From NCBI GenBank assembly GCA_024405735.1, contig JAKSOF010000017.1:1-43370 (forward strand): 43,370 bases of DNA. The letters are read 5' to 3'. The position numbers were made by a program, and so were the translations under genes. Below the pieces are notes generated by a model. It was given only the letters and a program-made list of their open reading frames with translations. It did no database searches and had not been told where the DNA came from. Below are positions 7,797-17,053 of the stretch, in pieces (the stretch's first letter is position 1; each line of letters starts with the position of its first letter). The stretch comes from Victivallaceae bacterium (GTDB lineage: Bacteria; Verrucomicrobiota; Lentisphaeria; Victivallales; Victivallaceae).

Positions 7797-10307
7797 ATGT
7801 CGAAACTTTTGATCGTCGAGTCTCCCACCAAGGCGAAGACCATCAGCCGGATGTTGGGCAAGCAGTTTGATATTATCGCCTCAATGGGGCATATCCGGGA
7901 TCTGCCGGAGCACGATCTCGGCGTCGATGTCGGGCACGACTTCGCGCCGCAGTACGTCGAAACCCCGCGCAGCCGTCAGGTGGTGAAAAATCTGAAAGCC
8001 GCCGCCAAAAAGGCGGAAAGCATTTATCTCGCCCCCGACCCTGACCGCGAAGGGGAAGCGATCGCGTGGCATTTGCAGAGCGTCCTCGCTCCGGTGTGCG
8101 ATGCACCGTTTTACCGGGTGACGTTTCACGAGATCACGCGCCATGCGATCGAGAATGCCCTCGGAAACACCGGAGAAATCAATTTGAATTTAGTTGACGC
8201 CCAGCAGGCGCGCCGCGTGCTCGACCGCATCGTCGGTTACAAGGTAAGTCCATTGTTGTGGCGTAAACTGGAAAAGGGCCGCAGTGCCGGACGCGTGCAG
8301 TCGGCGGCATTGCGTCTTGTCGTCGAGCGCGAACGTGAGATCGGCGCTTTTGTCCCCGAGGAATACTGGGCTTTTTCCGCTGTTTTTATGCGTTCCGGCA
8401 AAGAAAAAATTGCCGCACGTCTTTTTAAGATCGACGGCAAGGATTTCAAGATACCCGACGAAAAGCGCGCGCTCGAATTGAAACACGCGGTGGAAAACGC
8501 TTCATCGCATCGTGTCGACGCCTTGCTGTCGCAGGAAAAACGCCGCCATGCGCCGCCGCCCTTTACCACAAGCACCTTGCAGCAGTCGGCGAATACGTCG
8601 TTGCATTTCAGCGCGTCGAGCACGATGCGTTATGCCCAGCAACTTTACGAGGGCGTCGATCTCGGTAACGGCGGCGCGGTCGGTCTCATCACCTATATGC
8701 GTACCGATTCGGTGACGCTTTCGCGTGAATCGCAGGTCGCCGCGGCGAAATTCATTGAGGAAAACTACGGGAAAAACTATCTTCCCGCAAAATTCAATTA
8801 CTACAAAAACAAGGCGGCGGCGCAGGAAGCGCACGAAGCGATCCGCCCGACCGACGTGCGCCGCACGCCGGAAGCGGTCGCGCCTTATCTTGACCCGCAG
8901 CAGTTGAAACTTTACACTTTGATCTGGAAACGCTTTGTCGCAAGTCAAATGGATTGCGCCATCCAGAATCAGTATACGCTCGATGTCGAAACGCAGGGCG
9001 CCGATCAACGCAGTTACCGTTTCCGCGCGGTGGCGACGGTGACGACTTTCCCCGGTTACACGGTGCTTTTCAACGACACCGCCAAAGAGGAAAACGACGC
9101 GAAACAGGCGGCTTTGATCAACGCCTTTGTGCAAGGCGAAGCGTTGCGTCTGGAAAAACTCGATCCGGCGCAGAAATTCACCGAGCCGCCGCCGCGCTAC
9201 AGCGAAGCGGCTTTGATCAAGGCTTTGGAGGAAAACGGCATCGGCCGTCCTTCGACTTACGCGACGATCTTGCGGACGATCCAGGACCGGGAATACGTCA
9301 AGCGGGAACAAGGTAAACTTGTCCCCAGTGAACTGGGATTTTCGGTCAACGATTTTCTCGTTGCGCGGCTCCCCGAACTTTTCGATATCGGCTTTACCGC
9401 CAATATGGAAAAGCAACTTGACGAGATCGAGGAAGGCAAGCGCGGCTGGGTCGAGATGATGCACGAATTTTACGAACGTCTGATGCCCTGGATCAAAGCG
9501 GCGGGCGAATATGACGCGCCTCCGGCGGAAACTTCACAGCCTTTGATCGAAATTCTGAAAAAGGTCACTTTTTCCGCTCCGGAAAAATCCGGAAGCCGGA
9601 TTTTCGACGATAAAAAGTTTTTCGCTTCGGTGGAAGAAAAGTTCGTCAAAAGCGGCAAGATCAGCGCCCGTCAGCAACAGGCGCTGATCGCCCTGATCGC
9701 CCGGTACCGCGATCAGATTTCCGATGACGAGATCGGCCGTTTGCCGGAAAACGTGCGGGAAGCCCTGCAACAGGCGCAACAGGCGCGCGCCGCCCGGGAG
9801 GTGGCGGGGAAAAAACTGCCCGAATTGGATTACAAAAAACTTTTCGGCGCCTTTGACAAGGTCGAATTTGCCGCGCCGGAAATGCGCGGACGCATTTCCT
9901 ATGATGACAAAAAGTTTTTTCTGTCACTCAAAAAGCAGGCGCTTTCCGGCAGGGCGCTTTCGGAAAAACAGCGTCAGGCGCTCGGACGGCTCGCGCAGAA
10001 GTATCAATCTTCTCTTGCCGGAGCGGACGAGGTTTTTTCCGCGTTGGGATTGACGCCCGCGCCCGATAAGGAAGAGAAAGCCGGTGCCGGTACGGCGGTC
10101 GATCCGGCGAAACTTGCCGCGCTTTTTGCCGCTTTGGACAAAGTCGAATTTGCCGCGCCGGTGCGGCGCGGACGTTTCGTTTTTGACGATAAAAAATTTT
10201 TCGAATCGCTGAAAAAACAGTTTTCTTCCGGCAAGGCGTTAAGTGAAAAACAAATTGTCGCGCTCAACAAGATGGCGGCAAAATACGAGGTGACCGATGA
10301 GCAGTAA
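7797..10307 (+). CDS. topA: DNA topoisomerase I with unusual C-terminal repeats
   Basis: 836 residues; a type IA topoisomerase that relaxes negative supercoils. Residues 1-115 form the TOPRIM domain with DPDREGEA (81-88). The core contains VDAQQARRVLDRIVGYKVSP (133-152), the active-site Y300 in ITYMRTDS, and GIGRPSTYA. The core ends near residue 575. The usual C-terminal tetracysteine zinc fingers are absent. Instead there are three repeats of about 55-60 residues (about 582-640, 679-740, 773-836). Each has the pattern K-V-x-F-x-A-P, R-x-x-x-DDKKFF, and LSEKQ(or SARQQ)-x-x-A-L. The repeats probably replace the DNA-binding tail. AGGAG precedes the ATG by 9 nt. The next gene starts inside the last codons. 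Confidence 0.95.
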   Translation: MSKLLIVESPTKAKTISRMLGKQFDIIASMGHIRDLPEHDLGVDVGHDFAPQYVETPRSRQVVKNLKAAAKKAESIYLAPDPDREGEAIAWHLQSVLAPVCDAPFYRVTFHEITRHAIENALGNTGEINLNLVDAQQARRVLDRIVGYKVSPLLWRKLEKGRSAGRVQSAALRLVVEREREIGAFVPEEYWAFSAVFMRSGKEKIAARLFKIDGKDFKIPDEKRALELKHAVENASSHRVDALLSQEKRRHAPPPFTTSTLQQSANTSLHFSASSTMRYAQQLYEGVDLGNGGAVGLITYMRTDSVTLSRESQVAAAKFIEENYGKNYLPAKFNYYKNKAAAQEAHEAIRPTDVRRTPEAVAPYLDPQQLKLYTLIWKRFVASQMDCAIQNQYTLDVETQGADQRSYRFRAVATVTTFPGYTVLFNDTAKEENDAKQAALINAFVQGEALRLEKLDPAQKFTEPPPRYSEAALIKALEENGIGRPSTYATILRTIQDREYVKREQGKLVPSELGFSVNDFLVARLPELFDIGFTANMEKQLDEIEEGKRGWVEMMHEFYERLMPWIKAAGEYDAPPAETSQPLIEILKKVTFSAPEKSGSRIFDDKKFFASVEEKFVKSGKISARQQQALIALIARYRDQISDDEIGRLPENVREALQQAQQARAAREVAGKKLPELDYKKLFGAFDKVEFAAPEMRGRISYDDKKFFLSLKKQALSGRALSEKQRQALGRLAQKYQSSLAGADEVFSALGLTPAPDKEEKAGAGTAVDPAKLAALFAALDKVEFAAPVRRGRFVFDDKKFFESLKKQFSSGKALSEKQIVALNKMAAKYEVTDEQ

Positions 10308-11457
10308 AGCCAAACGCAAAAAAATTCTCCGTCTGCGCAAGATCCGCCGCATTGTCAAAACGATCGTCGTTTTGCTGTTGCTTTTTTTCGCCCTTGTCTG
10401 GTCAAGCGACTGGATCGTCGGAAAAATCCTGACCTCTCAGCTCGGAGAATACTGCGGTTCGGAAATATCCTATGATTCGCTGAGTGTCAATTTCAAAAAG
10501 GGCAGGGTGGATGCCCGCAACGTCAGCGTCGCCAATCCGGAGGGGTTTTCCGCCCAGCCGGTAATGTCCGCCGAATCGGTCATTTTCGACGTCAATCCGG
10601 CGACATTGGGGGAACGGGAACTGGAAGTGGATGAGGTCTGCATCACCGGATTGAACCTTTTTTATGAAAGACACCCCGCCGGCAAAAACAATTTTTCCAC
10701 TTTTGTCGACAATTTCTCCAAAAAGGATGCGTCCGATTCCATAATGCTCTACCGGGTGAAAAAACTGCGCATCCTCGGGACCCGGGCGTCTTTGCTCATC
10801 AACGGGCGGCTCAATGTCGTCAAAATCGACGATATTATCCTCGACCGTATCGGCGAGGACGAACCGGTGACCTGGGATGAACTCGTCGATTACGTCGTCA
10901 GTCATTTCTCGGGCATTTTCGATGCCGAGGATTTCGCCGTCCGCAATCCGGAAGGGTTTACGGAAACGAATTTCATCAAGGTCGGCGAATTTCACGTCGA
11001 ACTGGATATGAAAGACGTGCCGAACCGCCGTTACCGCATCCGAAAGGCGTTTGCCGAAAGTTTCATGCTCAACATGGAAACACTGCCCAACGGACGCAAC
11101 AATATGCAGGAATTGGCGGCGTCCTTGATGCGGGATGAGCAAAAAGCCAAAGCCAATCCCGGTGCGGCGACGGTCGAAATCGACGAATTCGTCATCGAAA
11201 ACGTGACGCTGGTCCTCTCGAATAACGGCATGTCCAGACGGCTTTCGCTCGGCAGAATGTCGTTGAAAGACATCGGCAAGGACAGGTCGATTTCGGCGGA
11301 GGAAGCATCGATCTTTCTGCTGATGCAACTCAATAATTTCGTCAATGCGTCGGGAGCAAAAGTGGCGGCGGTGTTGAAGATCTTGATGCTGGAGTCCGCC
11401 GGCAACCCGGCGGAATCGGAAAACGCGCCTGCCGCGACACCGGCGGAGCAACCGTAA
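10297..11457 (+). CDS. AsmA-like membrane-anchored protein
   Basis: 386 residues. A very basic N-terminus is followed by one transmembrane helix (about 18-38) and a long extracytoplasmic part. The motif NPEGF occurs twice (VANPEGF and VRNPEGF), in positions typical of AsmA/DUF748-type repeat proteins of the Gram-negative envelope, which have been linked to lipid transport and outer-membrane homeostasis. The ORF begins 11 bp before the topA stop, with GAGG upstream, so it is translationally coupled to topA. The C-terminus is an Ala/Pro/Glu-rich tail. A strong terminator follows. A topoisomerase-envelope functional link is not implied. Confidence 0.65.
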   Translation: MSSKAKRKKILRLRKIRRIVKTIVVLLLLFFALVWSSDWIVGKILTSQLGEYCGSEISYDSLSVNFKKGRVDARNVSVANPEGFSAQPVMSAESVIFDVNPATLGERELEVDEVCITGLNLFYERHPAGKNNFSTFVDNFSKKDASDSIMLYRVKKLRILGTRASLLINGRLNVVKIDDIILDRIGEDEPVTWDELVDYVVSHFSGIFDAEDFAVRNPEGFTETNFIKVGEFHVELDMKDVPNRRYRIRKAFAESFMLNMETLPNGRNNMQELAASLMRDEQKAKANPGAATVEIDEFVIENVTLVLSNNGMSRRLSLGRMSLKDIGKDRSISAEEASIFLLMQLNNFVNASGAKVAAVLKILMLESAGNPAESENAPAATPAEQP

Positions 11458-11483
11458 ACGGGCTTTTCCCTGATCGGAAAGGC

Positions 11484-11521
11484 AAAGGGAAACCGCGAAA
11501 TGCGCGTTTCCCCTTTTTTTT
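11484..11521 (+). terminator. Rho-independent terminator of the topA operon
   Basis: AAAGGGAAAC (11484-11493) pairs with GTTTCCCCTTT (one bulge), GCG/CGC extends the stem, and a T run to 11520 follows. It lies 27 bp after the AsmA-like stop. Confidence 0.75.
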
Positions 11522-11554
11522 CTTAAAAAAAGGGCGATTTTGAGCAAAAACAGC

Positions 11555-11582
11555 TTGTTAAAAAGGATTACCGGATTATATT
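11555..11582 (+). promoter_or_regulatory. Promoter of the gyrA-nfu operon
   Basis: TTGTTA (11555-11560), 16-bp spacer, TATATT (11577-11582), about 90 bp upstream of gyrA. It sits just after the upstream terminator and is the only clear promoter before the operon. Confidence 0.6.
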
Positions 11583-11673
11583 ATTAGTATGTAGGTAGTC
11601 GCATCGGATGCGCCCTGCTGCTTTTTTGTATTTAAAAGGGATCTTATAACCATAAAAGGCAAAGGTGTTTGGA

Positions 11674-14340
11674 ATGAGTGATCTTACGACCCGGGATATT
11701 CCGCTTGATATTGAAGACATCATGCATACTGCGTATTTGCAGTATTCTCTCAGCGTCAACGTCGGCCGCGCCATCCCCGATGTGCGCGACGGTTTGAAGC
11801 CCGTCAACCGCCGTATTCTTTACGCGATGCGGCAGATGCACATCGGCAAATCCCACGCGACGGTCAAGTGCGCCAAGGTCGTCGGCGAAGTGATGGGTAA
11901 CTATCACCCCCACGGCGACGCGGCGATCTACGACGCGCTGGTGCGTCTCGCCCAGCCTTTCTCGATGCGCGCGCCGCTGGTCGAGGGGCAGGGCAACTTC
12001 GGTACGCTCGACGGCGACCCCGCCGCCGCGGCGCGTTACACCGAGTGCCGCATGGAGCGTCTCGCCGAGGAAATGCTTTCCGACATTGAAAAAGACACCG
12101 TCGATATGGTGCCGACTTTCGACGAATCCGATACGGAGCCGGCGGTGCTTCCGGCGAAATTCCCGCAACTTCTGGTCAACGGCACGACCGGTATCGGCGT
12201 CGGTATGGCGACCTATATCCCGCCGCACAACCTCGGCGAAGTGATCGACGCCACCGTCTATTTGCTGGAAAAACCGACCGCTTCGGTCGATGAATTGCTG
12301 CAGTTCCTGCCCGGTCCCGACTTTCCGACCGGAGCCATCATCCGCGGCCGTATGGCGATGCGCCAGTTCTATCAGACCGGACACGGCAGTGTCAAAGTCC
12401 GCTCCCGCGCCGACATCATCGAAAAGGACGGCCGCGAGCAGATCATCATTTCCGAGATCCCCTACGCGATCAACAAGGCGACCGAAGTCAAACGCATCGC
12501 CGATCTGGTGCGCGACAAGGTGATCACCGGAATTTCCGAACTCAAGGATGAATCCAGCGAACGCAACGGCGTACGCATCGTCATCGACATCAAGCGCGGC
12601 GCGATGGCGCAGGTGGTGCTCAATCAGATTTTCGCCCACACGCAGTTTGAAACGACGATCGGCTGTACGATGCTCGTCGTCGACCACAACCGCCCGCGCA
12701 CGATGAATCTCGTACAGGTGCTTCAGGCTTACATCGATCACCGTCTTGAGGTGATCCTGCGCCGGACGCTTTTCGACTTGGACAAGGCGAAAGCGCGCGC
12801 CCACATCCTCGAGGGCTTCAAGATCGCGATCGACAATCTCGACGAAGTGGTCAGGATCATCCGCGAATCGCGCACCCGTCAGGATGCCGCCGCCGCGTTG
12901 ATGGCGCGTTTCGGTTTGTCGCAGGTGCAGACCAACGCGATCCTCGATATGCGTCTGCATCAGTTGACCGGGATGGCGATCGACGACGTATTGAATGAAT
13001 TGGCGGAAGTCCATCAGCAGATCGCCTATCTGACCGAACTTGCCGAAAGCCGCGAAAAGCGCATCGGCGTCGTGCGCGAGGAATTGCTCGAAGTCAAGGA
13101 AAAATACGCCGATCCCCGCCGCACCGAGATCACGGCGGACGATACCGATCTCAACATCGCCGATTTTATTCCGCGCCACAGTTGCGTGATCACGGTTTCC
13201 GACACGGGGTACATCAAACGCGTGCCCGCCGAAACTTATCACACGCAGCATCGCGGCGGCAAGGGCATCATCGGGATGAGCACCAAGGAAGAAGATACCG
13301 TTGAACATATTTTCAACGCCAACAGTCACGACATTATTTTCTTCTTTACCGACCGCGGCTTTATGTACTGGCTCAATGTCTATGAGATCCCCGAAGGCAT
13401 CCGCACCGGCAAAGGCAAGGCGATCATCAATCTGATCAAGGTCGAACCGGGTGAAAAGATCTGCGCGATGCTGACGGTCCGCCGCGAGGATTTCGACGAT
13501 CCCAACAAATTCATCGTGATGGCGTCCCGCAAGGGCTACATCAAAAAGAGCGAACTTGCGCTTTTCCGCAATCTGCGCCGTACCGGGTTGCGCGCCCTCG
13601 TCATCGAGGAGGACGACGATCTGATCGGCGCGGCGATCGGTGCCAACGGCAACGAAGTGCTGCTTTCGACCCGTCTGGGAATGGCGTGCCGTTTCGACCT
13701 CACCGACGAGGAAGTCCGCCCGATGGGGCGTACCGCCCGCGGCGTGACCGGGATGCGTTTCAAACTTGCCGGAGATGACGTCGTGAGTCTGGAAATCATC
13801 AGCGAACCGACCTATGACGAGGCGGAAGCGACGGACGGCGAAGAAGATGCGCCCGAAGTCGAGCGGGAAACGGCGGAAAACGCCGACGAGGAAGTTTTCG
13901 GCGTCGGGCCGGAAGTGATGGTCGTCACCAACGGCGGTATGGGCAAGCGTTCCTTTGTTTCGACTTACCGCAAGACCCGCCGCGGTGCCAAGGGCGTCGT
14001 CAACATCAAACTCCGCGAAAACGAAGAAGTGTTGAGCGTTGTTCAGATCACTGAAAGCGACGAGTTGCTGTTGACCACCGAGCGCGGTCAATTGGTGCGT
14101 ATCCCCGCCGGAGAAGTCCGCCGGGTCGGACGCGCTTCGCGCGGCGTGAAGATCATGAACCTCAAAGCAGGCGACAAGATCACGAGCGTCGCCAAACTGG
14201 TCGATTTCACCACGATCGCGCCGGAGGAAAAATCCGCGCCGGAAAGCGGTGAAGCCACTCAGGAGCAGGAAGTTCCTGCCGTTGAAACGCCGGAAGTCCC
14301 CGTCGCACCCGCGCCGGAAAATCCGGAAACCGAAGCGTAA
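11674..14340 (+). CDS. gyrA: DNA gyrase subunit A
   Basis: 888 residues; the breakage-reunion subunit of gyrase, which introduces negative supercoils with GyrB. With the ATG at 11674 the numbering matches E. coli: the catalytic Tyr is Y122 in RYTECRM. The GyrA box is QHRGGKG, which supports gyrase rather than topoisomerase IV. The C-terminal beta-pinwheel follows, with an acidic insertion (about 710-750) and an acidic Pro/Glu tail. In the quinolone region [13 protein letters not shown], position 83 is Ala instead of Ser and position 87 is Asp. An in-frame GTG nine bases upstream is possible, but AAAGG is better spaced for the ATG. First gene of a six-gene operon. Confidence 0.95.
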   Translation: MSDLTTRDIPLDIEDIMHTAYLQYSLSVNVGRAIPDVRDGLKPVNRRILYAMRQMHIGKSHATVKCAKVVGEVMGNYHPHGDAAIYDALVRLAQPFSMRAPLVEGQGNFGTLDGDPAAAARYTECRMERLAEEMLSDIEKDTVDMVPTFDESDTEPAVLPAKFPQLLVNGTTGIGVGMATYIPPHNLGEVIDATVYLLEKPTASVDELLQFLPGPDFPTGAIIRGRMAMRQFYQTGHGSVKVRSRADIIEKDGREQIIISEIPYAINKATEVKRIADLVRDKVITGISELKDESSERNGVRIVIDIKRGAMAQVVLNQIFAHTQFETTIGCTMLVVDHNRPRTMNLVQVLQAYIDHRLEVILRRTLFDLDKAKARAHILEGFKIAIDNLDEVVRIIRESRTRQDAAAALMARFGLSQVQTNAILDMRLHQLTGMAIDDVLNELAEVHQQIAYLTELAESREKRIGVVREELLEVKEKYADPRRTEITADDTDLNIADFIPRHSCVITVSDTGYIKRVPAETYHTQHRGGKGIIGMSTKEEDTVEHIFNANSHDIIFFFTDRGFMYWLNVYEIPEGIRTGKGKAIINLIKVEPGEKICAMLTVRREDFDDPNKFIVMASRKGYIKKSELALFRNLRRTGLRALVIEEDDDLIGAAIGANGNEVLLSTRLGMACRFDLTDEEVRPMGRTARGVTGMRFKLAGDDVVSLEIISEPTYDEAEATDGEEDAPEVERETAENADEEVFGVGPEVMVVTNGGMGKRSFVSTYRKTRRGAKGVVNIKLRENEEVLSVVQITESDELLLTTERGQLVRIPAGEVRRVGRASRGVKIMNLKAGDKITSVAKLVDFTTIAPEEKSAPESGEATQEQEVPAVETPEVPVAPAPENPETEA

Positions 14341-14356
14341 AAAAGGAAATCTTTTC

Positions 14357-15157
14357 GTGCCGGATTCTCCGAAAATCGTCGCCATCGTCAATGTGACAGG
14401 CGATTCTTTCAGCGACAGCGGCGATTCCGCTCCCGAAACGGGCGGCGAGCGTGCGAAGTCGTTGCTTGAATCGGGCGCCGACATCGTCGAATTCGGCGCG
14501 GAATCGACCCGCCCCGGAGCGGAAGTCGTCCCCGTGGAGGTGGAACTTGTGCGGTTGCAGACGGCGGTCAAGGCTTTTCGCGCACTCTGCCCCGATGCTC
14601 CTTTTGCGGTGGATACCCGAAATCATCTTGCCGCCCGTTTCGCTTTGGAAAACGGGGCGCGGTATATCAGCGACATTTCGATGTTGCGGCACGATCCCGT
14701 GATGGCGGGGGAGTTCGCCCGTTTCCCTGAAGCGAAGCTGGTGCTTTGCCATTCCCGCGGGACTCCGCAGGATATGTGCGGGGAAAAATTTCTGGATTAC
14801 GGCAGTGATGTCGTTGATACGATCTGCCGTGAATTGGAAATGGCGGCGAAAAAGTCGGAATTGCCGCGTGAAAGGATCATTTTCGATCCCGGTTTCGGCT
14901 TTGCCAAAAGCATTCAGCAGCAATGGACGATGCTCCGCAACATCAAACGTTTTTCCGCACTTGGTGAAGTTTTCGTCGGAGTTTCGCGGAAATCGTTTCT
15001 CGGCGCATTGATCGGAGAAAATTCGCCCGCCTGCCGCGGCGCCGCGACCTTGGCGACGGAACTTTATCTCGCCCGGTGCGGTGTCGGTTATTTGCGGACG
15101 CACGATCCCAAGGCTTTTCGCGACGCGTGGCGCGTAGAGGAGGAATTGACAAAATGA
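14357..15157 (+). CDS. folP: Dihydropteroate synthase
   Basis: 266 residues, a TIM-barrel enzyme joining p-aminobenzoate to dihydropterin pyrophosphate in folate synthesis. Family motifs are all present: NVTGDSFSDSG near the N-terminus (usually NVTPDSFSDGG), AESTRPGA, FAVDTR, DPGFGFAKS and GVSRKSFLG, with RTHD at the end. The open frame extends back into gyrA, but the GTG at 14357 is preferred: AAAAGGA lies 9 nt upstream and the reading starts just before the first barrel strand. The gap after gyrA is 16 bp, and the stop overlaps the cdaA start (ATGA). A folP-diadenylate cyclase pair is also known from other phyla. Confidence 0.9.
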   Translation: MPDSPKIVAIVNVTGDSFSDSGDSAPETGGERAKSLLESGADIVEFGAESTRPGAEVVPVEVELVRLQTAVKAFRALCPDAPFAVDTRNHLAARFALENGARYISDISMLRHDPVMAGEFARFPEAKLVLCHSRGTPQDMCGEKFLDYGSDVVDTICRELEMAAKKSELPRERIIFDPGFGFAKSIQQQWTMLRNIKRFSALGEVFVGVSRKSFLGALIGENSPACRGAATLATELYLARCGVGYLRTHDPKAFRDAWRVEEELTK

Positions 15158-15990
15158 CAAATTTTCTGAATTTTATCGGGATCAGCCCCGGCATCGACTG
15201 TTGGCGCGCAGTGATCGAGATATTGATCCTCTTTCTGATGATCTACGGTGTTCTTTCTTATCTGCGCAGCGCGATCGGCGCGGTGATCCTCACCTGCATT
15301 TTCTTCTGCTGGGCGGGGGCGGGGATGCTCTGCCGTTATTTTGCCCTGCCGGTGACCGAATATATTTTCAACATCATCGGCGATTCCATGGTGGTGATTC
15401 TGCTGATCATCTTTCAGCCGGAATTGCGCCGGGCGCTCGCCCAGTTGGGCAGTTACCGTTTCGGCGTCGGCAAGATGCGCCGCGAAGTCATCGACAGCGT
15501 CGTTCAGGCGGCGGAGGATATGTCGCGCCGCCGTTGCGGGGCTTTGATCGTCCTGGAGCGCAACATCCAGTTGCACAGCCTTATCAACGACGCGGTGCCG
15601 CTTGACAGCCGTTTGACCGCGTTGATGCTGGAATCGATTTTTTATCCCAATTCCCCGCTGCACGACGGCGCGGTGATCGTCCGCAACGACCGGATCGTCG
15701 CGGCGCGGGTGATTTTGCCGCTGACGCAGGCGGAAAACGTTTCCCGCCGGATCGGGACCCGTCACCGGGCGGCGATCGGGATTTCCGAGGAATGCGATGC
15801 CGTCACCGTGATCGTTTCCGAAGAAACCGGTGCGATCGCCTTGACATACCGCGGCAACCTTTACCGCGACCTTTCCGCGCAGGCGCTGGAAAATCTGCTT
15901 CACGCCGTGATGATCAAAAAAGATGACGGCGAAGTGGAGGAAACTTTGCGTATGCTCGAGGAAAAAAGCGAAACGGAGCGTCTGCAATGA
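15154..15990 (+). CDS. cdaA: Diadenylate cyclase CdaA
   Basis: 278 residues; makes cyclic di-AMP from two ATP at the inner membrane. Three hydrophobic helices fill residues about 18-90. The DAC (DisA_N) domain follows, with the catalytic DGA motif (171-173, in SPLHDGAVIV) and the ATP-binding RHR (203-205, in GTRHRAAIG). The ATG overlaps the folP stop as ATGA, and a longer in-frame reading into folP is rejected. The next gene encodes the CdaR/YbbR partner, again with an ATGA overlap. glmM, often third in this cluster, is not here. Confidence 0.95.
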   Translation: MTNFLNFIGISPGIDCWRAVIEILILFLMIYGVLSYLRSAIGAVILTCIFFCWAGAGMLCRYFALPVTEYIFNIIGDSMVVILLIIFQPELRRALAQLGSYRFGVGKMRREVIDSVVQAAEDMSRRRCGALIVLERNIQLHSLINDAVPLDSRLTALMLESIFYPNSPLHDGAVIVRNDRIVAARVILPLTQAENVSRRIGTRHRAAIGISEECDAVTVIVSEETGAIALTYRGNLYRDLSAQALENLLHAVMIKKDDGEVEETLRMLEEKSETERLQ

Positions 15991-17024
15991 AATATCTCGG
16001 TCAAAAAATCCTGCATTTTTTCTTTTCCAACGGGTTGCGTAAAATCATCGCTTTGCTTCTGGCGGTGATCATCTATGCGGCGATTTACAATTTTTTGCAG
16101 AAAACGCAAACGCTGATCGGTGTCATCGTCGACGTCAAAGCCGAAGATAAACTTTTTCTTGATACCTATCCGAAACCTAAAATCGAAAAAGTCGACATCG
16201 TCGTTTCCGGACCGCCCCGGGAGATCGCCAATGTCGTCGCCGGTGATTTCCGCGGCGAAGTGACCGTCCGGGAGTTGGATGCTTTTACCCCCGGTTTCTA
16301 CCGGGTGCCGATCTCGCCCAAAAATTTTCAAAACGACGGGCAGGTGAGAGTCATCAAGGTGCTGGGCAAATCGTATATCCCGATCAACGCACAGCGCCGG
16401 ATGCGTCAGTATTTTGATGTTCAGGTCAAAACGACGGGGAACCTTTCCGGGGATTACAAACTCGGCAGTGTCAATTGGGAACCGCGTCAGATCCAGGTCG
16501 AGGGTCCGGAAAACATTCTCAAACAACTGCAGTTGCCGACGCTTGAGATCGCGCTTGCCCCGGAAAACATCTCCAGTTTCGACCGGAGCGTGGAGTTGTG
16601 CATCGACAATCCGGACGATCTCATCGGCGAAGTCCTGCCGGGAGACGTGATCAATCCGCTGAAACAAAAAGCGATCAAAGTCACCGTCGAAATTCTGGCG
16701 GAAGATCCGGTTTCCGCAGTCATTCCCGAGGTGGGGATCAAAATCAAACAGGACCCTGTCAGCAAATATGAGATCAAGTCGGAAACGCGTACGGCGGAAT
16801 TGATCGTCATCGGTGTGCCGTCGCAGGTCGCGGCGCTGAAAAGAGATCCCAAAAATATCGAAATCTACGCCGACATCGCGGCGATCGCGGAAAAGCCCGG
16901 CACTCATTCGGTACCGTTGCTCTATTCGCTCCCGAAAGACGGTGTCAAAGTGCAGAAAATCACGCCGGAGCGCATTGACGTTGTGGTTGCCGAGGCAAAA
17001 AAAGGTTTTTTGAATTTGAAATAA
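15987..17024 (+). CDS. cdaR: YbbR-domain regulator of CdaA (CdaR)
   Basis: 345 residues. One N-terminal transmembrane helix (about 17-37) anchors an extracytoplasmic chain of YbbR-type domains, seen as repeated blocks such as KVDIVVSGPPREIANV, QIQVEGPENILKQL and AELIVIGVPSQVAAL. In Firmicutes CdaR binds CdaA and modulates c-di-AMP production. The four-base overlap with cdaA supports the same partnership. The number of repeats (about three to four) is estimated by eye. Confidence 0.85.
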   Translation: MKYLGQKILHFFFSNGLRKIIALLLAVIIYAAIYNFLQKTQTLIGVIVDVKAEDKLFLDTYPKPKIEKVDIVVSGPPREIANVVAGDFRGEVTVRELDAFTPGFYRVPISPKNFQNDGQVRVIKVLGKSYIPINAQRRMRQYFDVQVKTTGNLSGDYKLGSVNWEPRQIQVEGPENILKQLQLPTLEIALAPENISSFDRSVELCIDNPDDLIGEVLPGDVINPLKQKAIKVTVEILAEDPVSAVIPEVGIKIKQDPVSKYEIKSETRTAELIVIGVPSQVAALKRDPKNIEIYADIAAIAEKPGTHSVPLLYSLPKDGVKVQKITPERIDVVVAEAKKGFLNLK

Positions 17025-17053
17025 AAAAATAGACTATACGGAAAGGATTTGTT

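Noticed and set aside
11644-14571. A 975-codon open frame on the minus strand opposite gyrA
   Set aside because: It mirrors gyrA codon bias; the protein has no recognisable domain and no ribosome site, while the plus strand encodes a full gyrase subunit.
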